Below are positions 58,090-64,000 of a stretch of 64,000 nt of DNA, piece by piece. The notes below the pieces were generated by a model. It did no database searches, was not told the DNA's origin, and saw nothing but the letters and a program-made list of their open reading frames with translations. The DNA lies in assembly GCA_051453625.1 (NCBI GenBank), contig JBOZIK010000001.1, positions 294,704,488-294,768,487 on the forward strand, read 5' to 3'. How positions within the stretch are numbered: position 1 is the stretch's first letter; each line of letters opens with the position of its first letter. This stretch comes from Welwitschia mirabilis (Eukaryota > Gnetophyta > Gnetopsida > Welwitschiales). Position numbers and translations under genes: made by a program.

Positions 58090-58800
58090 TTTTTCACTCA
58101 GTGTTTTATGAATTCCAAAAGCCCAAAAGGATGGGCTCAAGTGGATTTGAGATGTTTAAGGTAGTGGAAGTGAGCTACTACTCTCCAATGATGGTTAAAT
58201 CTTTAGGTACCAAATCTTATACGGACTCAATGGGGGGAAGCAAGCCTCAAAGCTTTTCAACTTGGACTTTGGCTTTAAGCATGAAGAGACATAATTTGTA
58301 CAAAGATATCAAATAACTAGCCTAATCACTTAAAGGTCTATTTCAATAATAACATCATTAGTAAGTTCTAATCTTCAGGAGGATTCCCGTTCATTGAAAA
58401 GGTGTGATAATGTTGCAACCAAATTTTTTTTGAAATATATAAGGTAATCCCTCTTAGAGATGGGTTATTACATTTTGCTTTTAATACTAAAAAATAAATG
58501 AATAAGGTTTTAGTAGGAGGGCCTTATTTCTATAGTCATAGGGGTTTATCCCTAACCAAATGGTCTTCTTTTATTCTTAATAAATCCATTATGTTTGAAA
58601 AGATCATGGTGTGGATTTGTATTTCAAACTCATATTTAGAAATATGGAACTCAATTTTTTTCTAGAAACTAGGTAATATTTTGGAAGAGTTTGTTAAGCT
58701 TGATAGAAACATGGATCTAATGTGAAAAGACGACTACTAAAATATATGTGTACATGAAATTAAATAGCTTCTGGATACTCTATGGGTAAATTCATTTTTA
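58090..58800 (+). pseudogene. LINE 3, ORF1 remnant (DUF4283)
   Basis: 58,101-58,316 is open for 71 codons with 'SLGTKSYTDSMGGSKPQSFS' in its middle. From 58,501 the frame reads 'NKVLVGGPYFYSHRGLSLTK', then 'WSSFILNKSIMFEKIMVWI' and 'YLEIWNSIFF', then 'LGNILEEFVKLDRNMDL'. This is the DUF4283 order (GPW..., L.L..W.P.F, VWVRL..LP...W, IG..LG....D). It sits upstream of an endonuclease and reverse transcriptase, so it is ORF1 of an L1-type LINE. No zinc knuckle was found after it. Confidence 0.68.
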
Positions 58801-59879
58801 ACATGAAGGTTAAAAATATTTTATTACACAATTCAAAATGTGATGAAAATGGACACACAATGAAAAAAAAATGCAAGAAGGATGAAAAAGTGACAAAGAA
58901 TGACTAGCAATAAGTGAAGAAAAAATATCACAGAAAGAAACCAACTTCAGCCCTAAATAATGACTGAATCACCTAAGAAAATAAATTTGATATTTTGTTT
59001 AAGGAAGGATCAAAATAATTAGAGGAAAATGAAATAAGAAATGGATTAAAAATAAGGATTAGAAAATGCATTAGATTGGAGTGTTTCTCCAATTCTCTAG
59101 CGTGCTCAATAGAACAACAAAGTTAACCATTAAAAATAGAATTGGGATAGGATCATAGAGAGAATAGAAACATAATGGAAGAGCACATTTACATTGAGTA
59201 AGACACAAGTAAAAATGTAAAACTTGGATAGATAGACAAGAGGAGCAAAATAAATACCTGAGAAAGTAAAATTGAGGAGGAGACAAAGCAGGACATTCGA
59301 GATGGTAAACAATGTCAACTCTCCTTTTAATGATTATTTTCTAGAATTGTAAAGGCCTTGGGATGGCTAGAAAATTTACTTTCTTTGGAGTCTGTTAAAG
59401 AGCTCTATAGTGTCAATGTATCTTTTTTAAGAAATAAATTTGGATTTCATCAAAATTAGTTATTTTTATATAAAACACTCTTGGTCTTTTGTCTTAGTCT
59501 AGAATACTAGCACAAAGAGAAGATTGATGATACTTTGAAAGCATTGATGATTCTTTGGAAGGATGGTATCATCACCACTATCAGTAAGAGTAAGTACCAT
59601 ATCATAGTAGACTAGATTTTTAATGAGAAAGGATGAAGAATTATCAATTTCTATGGGCCTTAGGATGTAGATCAAAAATTATAATATGCCCATAAAATTA
59701 TGTTGGACTTCTCAGACATTATCATAAAAGAATTAATCATATCTTTAGACCTAATGAAAAAAACTTGATAGTTTCCCTAGTCTCTCTACTATTGATCTTT
59801 TTACTAATTGTATTAATAACTATAGGTATAAAGAACTTCATTTGCATGATGCAATTTATACTTGGAGTACCTCATCACG

Positions 59880-59990
59880 TACGAGATGCATCACCCTTTC
59901 CTGGGTAGCTAGAACCTATGGTACCTGGTCCGGTTGCTCCTGGTAGCTAGAGCCTTTAGGCTAGGAGCTATAGACTAGGTAGAGTAGGGA
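59880..59990. repeat. GC-rich insertion within LINE 3 endonuclease
   Basis: Sequence with two related halves (GGTAGCTAGAACCTATGG and GGTAGCTAGAGCCTTTAGG) separates the two conserved endonuclease blocks. Its base composition is far above that of the surrounding LINE. Confidence 0.5.
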
Positions 59991-60329
59991 TAATCTAGTT
60001 ATATCTAGAATTGATAGATGCATGGTTAAAAAATTGAATGAGCATTTCTTTCTTAGAGCAAAAGCTAGGTTCTTTTTTAATCACAAGTCTATAATCTTAA
60101 CTATGGTCCCTACTAAAAAAAAATCTCTTTTCTAATTTAAATACACCTAGAAAAAATATTCAAGCTTCATTAATCTCCTCAAGCATTTTTGGAATACTCT
60201 GATGGAAGAAAATTTTACTTAAAATGATAAAGCATGAGCTTATTAATTGTAAGAGATAGTTAATGACTCCTTTAAATATGTTAAAAATCAATTATTAAAA
60301 GACATTATAGTTATTCAAAATTTTAATGA

Positions 60330-60421
60330 GTTCAATAGATCCATTACAGGTTATGAAAAGCACCTCATCTCCTAAGTTCAATAGATTCACTATAGGTTAT
60401 GAAAAGCACCTCATCTCCTAA
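60330..60421. repeat. 46-bp tandem duplication inside LINE 3
   Basis: 60,330-60,375 and 60,376-60,421 both run GTTCAATAGAT... to ...CACCTCATCTCCTAA and differ at about three positions. 46 is not a multiple of three, so it shifts the frame. Confidence 0.92.
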
Positions 60422-62899
60422 ATTCATGACATCTCCTTTAAGGAATAACTTCATTGGGAATAAAGATTAAGAATTCAATGGCTAAAGAAGGTAACTGTAA
60501 TATACGATTCTTTTTCTAGATAGCTAATAGGCACAAATAACAGAACTAAATACAATGAAGCATGTCCACAATGCGCTATAAACCAATTAGCAACTTGTAG
60601 ACTTTTTCATCAAATACTTCTAGAACCTTTTCATAAATAAGCTGATGGATTTGGAAAATTTTTCAGTTGGCCCCCTTATTTTAGAAGAGAAATTTAATTA
60701 TTTAAACTAAAGAGTCACAGAGGATGAAATTAGAGGAATAATCAATTTAATGTAAAAAAACCAAGATCCTAATTCTAATGGTTTTATAATAGAATTGTAC
60801 TAGATTTTTTGGGATATCATTAAGTTTGATGTTTATGCTATAGTTTAGGAATTATTCAAAAAAGATACTTTCTTCAAACCTTTCAATGATACTCTCATCA
60901 TGCTTATCCCTAAATTAAAAGATGCAGAAAGTCCTCACTGGTATAGACCAATTAACTTATGCAATGTTTTCTATAGGATTTTTTTCTAAGATTACTACTG
61001 ATCAGCTTAAAACACTCCTCTTAGGTATGATTTTGCCTTTTTAATCTAGTTTTATTTTTGAAAGAGTCATTCATGATAACATAATTTTAACTAATAAAAT
61101 AATTCATTTGCATCACTAAAAGAACAAAGCTGCAATGTTCCTCAAGCTAAACATAGCCAAAGCTTTCAACATATGAAGTGGAAACAATTGATTTTATATT
61201 ACGGGAGTGCGATTTCCCCGCGTCACTCAAGAATCTTATTCATTTTTGCATCTTAATGTCAACCTTCTCTATAATAATTAATAATGAGTGACATGGTTAC
61301 TTCTAAGATAGCAGTGGTCTTTAATGAGGTGACCCCTTCTCTCCATCTATTTTTGTTTTGGTAATGGATTATTTATCTAGGTTTTGTTTTCACTAGAAAT
61401 TCTCTACAACCAGATTATCCCCTTCCTAACCTATTCTCTAGTTTAAGAATGACACCATCTTGTGTTTAGACTATAGCCTTCCTTTGGCTTGGTAAGCACC
61501 TTGTAATTTGAATGACTTTCGTAAATTTTTAGGCACTATTATTAATTGACACAAATAAAAGCTATTCTTAAGGAATACACCCCAACAAAGAAAATTAGAT
61601 ATTTTGAAGGTTTTTCAATGTTCTCAAGTAGACTTCCTAGATTCTTATCTTGGTCTTGCTAAGGTTTGTACAGACACCATGGTTGCACACCTAAAGATAC
61701 ATGAAAATCATAATAAAACCCTAATAGTATGCTTATCTTTCTAAGCAAGCTCTTCAATGAAATAAGAATGGGGAAATATTTTAAAAAAATAAAATTTCCA
61801 GTTTAGAAAAATCTTGGTGTTGCTTTTACTCTTCTATTTTCCAATAGGTACTCCTCTTGATTTAGATCAGATTTTTGAAAATACTTGGCCTACTTTAGTG
61901 AAGAAAATTATAGCCTAATTGACTAGATGGAATAAAAAATTTCTCTCAAGTGTAGGCAGAATTTATCTTGCTAAATCTTACCTAGTAAGATTGACTACAT
62001 ATTCTACTAGCTATTTGTCTATTTCCAAAAACAATTACTAGCTTAATCAATAATTTAATTAGAGATCTCATTTGGTTAGATTGTAGATCTCACAATAGGC
62101 TCCATCTTATTAACTTTGAATAAATTGCCATGCCAAAAAAACAAGGAGTCCTTGGGGTAAGAAAAACTTTAGATATTAGTAAATGCACTATTGCTAAGTA
62201 CTATTATAGATTTATGTAGAAAAAATATTTCTTGGATAAAGTTTTTTAAAGAGGATTACAAAGACAAGTGTAGACATTACATATTTTGGAGGCAAATGCT
62301 TTTATCCATAAGAGAAATTTGGCCTTAGATGCTTGAAAATAAAACCCTTCCTACTTAAAATGGGAAAATAAGCATTTCGAAAATGTAGCACACTCTGTTT
62401 GAATATGATAATAGATGGAAGAGGTTATGGAAAAGCTTGATTTTCTTGAGAAAATTAAGATGTTTTAGTGGTATATGTTGAAGAGATGTATTTCTATAGC
62501 GGATAAGCTCATTCCAAGGAACTTAAAATAGGATTATCCCATGTGCCATGAAGACAATGAGACTTAACACTACTTGTTCATCTAATGTTCTTTTGTAAAA
62601 GATCTTTGGGGAGCCATGAACATATCTCCTTCCTATATTTTTAGCTTGAACAACTTCAAATCTCTCAGGAAAAATAACATCACTATTATTAGAGCTTGGC
62701 TATTATGGAAGGATAGGTGTAACTTTATTTTTTAGCATGAAAAAATCTCTCTTAAAGTTAAAATTCAGAATCATTTAGAAGAATGGAGAATTAGATAAGA
62801 TCAATAACTATAAAAGAAGATCTTACTTAAACCTTACAAACAAAAGTGAATTTAAATTGTAGAAAGGTGCACAATAGGGAGTGTTTGAACTGTGCTGCA

Positions 62900-63264
62900 C
62901 AGCAGTATTAGAACTATGTTAGAGCACTTATGCCCATAGTAACCTTAGCATGCTAGAAGATATGATGAAGGCCTTAAGAATAGAACCATTTAGGCACAAC
63001 GCATTGTTCAACCATGAAAAAACTTAGGAGGCCTTCTAAGCTATATGATGGGATTATTATGTGATAAGCCTTAAGCGTCATGATCTAGATCTTTCTAAGG
63101 AGTTCTTCAGAAACTGGAATGGCAGATTTACAAGAATAGGTAACATTGTCATTTTTATTGAAATTCCTTCTATTCGTGATGCCATACGTATAGCATCAAA
63201 GTGTATTAAGCTCAAAATAAGTGCTCCTAAATCATCCTGGTGCCTCAGTTTAAAAGAATCATAG
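62900..63264 (+). pseudogene. Unrecognised short open frame after LINE 3
   Basis: 67 codons from 63,061 with balanced composition: 'SLKRHDLDLSKEFFRNWNG' followed by 'RFTRIGNIVIFIEIPSIRDA'. The stretch upstream (62,950-63,060) is also partly coding-like ('LRIEPFRHN'). No known domain; it may be an ORF1 start of another element or an eroded gene. It does not overlap a convincing longer frame on the other strand. Confidence 0.3.
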
Positions 63265-63269
63265 GAAAA

Positions 63270-64000
63270 ACTTTAAAAATTGATTCTTAAGCAGCTTTGA
63301 TTATGAAGTACTTCGCCTTGAAAAGACATTTTCATTAAAGAGATGAGCTTCATTTCCATTTTCTTGTTATCATAATGAGATAATTTCGGATAGATCTCCC
63401 TTTTTTCTCTTATTAGATTCATTCCATGAGTCTCTGCAAAGGTGTAAGATAAGACATGAAGGTTTCATTTGGCTTCATCATTAAAGAAAAATATAGATAG
63501 TTGTAGGAGTTTTAGGTTGGTAAGATATTATAAGAGGGCTTATTCAAAAGTTGCTACTATGGGATCCTCTTAAATATAGTTAGAGTGATGAGGAGTATGG
63601 TCTGCTCGCACTTGTGGGGCACACTGATGATACTTTAGAAGATTTAAAAAAAACTCTATCAATCTGATACATAAGAAACTAAGCAACAACAACAAAAAGA
63701 AGAAGTATAAAAAGATAAGTCTGAGCCTATTACTATTAGTCCACTTAGACAAATTCCTTGTAATGTCCACTTTTTTCCATCCAAAAACAATCATAATGGT
63801 GATAAAGGATTAGCTAGCGGAAGTCCATATTATGGCTAAAACTCAGAAAACAAAGGAAAAGTGACTAATATCTAATGATATAGTGAAGCCCATAGGTTGG
63901 TAATCCAACTCATAATCTAGGTAAGTAGTTTACTATACAAAGATAATGCTTAGTTGATATTTATGTTGATCCTAATTATCTTATGTCTAAAGTATTAAAA
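63270..64000. other. Right end of window, nothing recognised
   Basis: AT-rich; a minus frame at 63,570-63,794 is Leu/Phe-rich and looks accidental. Confidence 0.5.

Larger units (their letters stand above)
59320..62870 (+). pseudogene. LINE 3, ORF2 (endonuclease, reverse transcriptase, zf-RVT), decayed
   Basis: Endonuclease start near 59,330 ('NCKGLGMARKFTFFGV'), with 'IYTW' near 59,850 and 'SRIDR' near 60,010 flanking a GC-rich insertion. Reverse transcriptase: 'EDEIRGIINLM' at 60,720, 'DPNSNGFIIELY' at 60,765, 'NDTLIMLIPKLKDAESPHWY' at 60,885-60,945, 'RPINLCNVFYRI' at 60,945-60,980, 'ERVIHDNIILTNKIIHLHH' at 61,060-61,115, 'MFLKLNIAKAFN' at 61,135-61,170 and 'ILRECDFPASLKNLIHFCI' at 61,195-61,250. 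A zf-RVT piece at 62,530-62,590 ('YPMCHEDNET', then 'H', 'C') has its first Cys as Tyr. Frames change often and stops are common, but the domain order is complete. Confidence 0.8.

Noticed and set aside
1-64000. CRISPR array, bacterial operon or phage-type system
   Set aside because: The tandem arrays lack uniform repeats with unique spacers, and introns, plant retroelements and absence of compact gene clusters show nuclear plant DNA.

Overview
The window looks like nuclear DNA of a land plant with a large, repeat-filled, AT-rich genome. The evidence is Ty1/Copia and Ty3/Gypsy (Tat-like) LTR retrotransposons with plant-type primer-binding sites, three L1-type LINE relics with the plant DUF4283 / zinc-knuckle ORF1, a MULE transposase relic, and one intron-split J-domain gene whose closest family I know is a plant one. 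The extreme decay of the elements and the low gene density would suit a gymnosperm, but that is inference. Only one gene looks intact.

Layout. 1-13,950 (all minus strand) is a stack of nested LTR elements. Copia A (1-3,292, with a 1,170-bp 5' LTR) sits inside Copia B (3,298-5,831, with a 241-bp LTR and an 867-N assembly gap). Copia B sits inside the reverse transcriptase of a Tat-like Gypsy element C (about 5,832-13,950). Gypsy C is also split between protease and reverse transcriptase by a plus-strand insert of about 3.3 kb holding a broken multi-exon gene with introns. 13,960-15,114 holds two further Copia-type LTR pieces. 15,105-16,929 (minus) is a six-exon gene for a small J-domain co-chaperone whose introns all obey GT-AG; its last exon runs into the LTR next door. 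17,330-22,480 is intergenic with three tandem-repeat families. 22,490-24,460 is a dead MULE transposase. 24,480-33,040 is almost featureless.

33,040-37,200, 47,990-52,950 and 58,090-62,870 are three decayed LINEs, all plus strand, recognisable by ORF1 zinc knuckles or DUF4283, endonuclease, reverse transcriptase and zf-RVT pieces. Between LINE 1 and LINE 2 lies Copia E (37,601-46,142, minus). It keeps both LTRs (about 1.57 kb), a primer-binding site and gag-protease, but no polymerase is recognisable; a plant 'putative transposon protein' (VREFYAN) domain occupies that place. Behind LINE 2 is an intronless, eroded J-domain sequence followed by an A-rich/(GAA)n tail, and then a possible tRNA-derived SINE. 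54,300-58,080 has short tandem repeats and a cluster of hairpins.

Apart from the J-domain gene the window is mostly a record of transposition and mutational decay. Decay is strongly transition-biased: Cys to Tyr and Trp or Gln to stop recur in every element. I found no bacterial-type system, CRISPR array or RNA gene, and no clear new biological system. The best candidates for novelty are the J-domain relic behind a LINE, the intron-bearing gene fragment inside the Gypsy element, the chimeric Copia E, and the duplicated 3' splice site in the J-domain gene.
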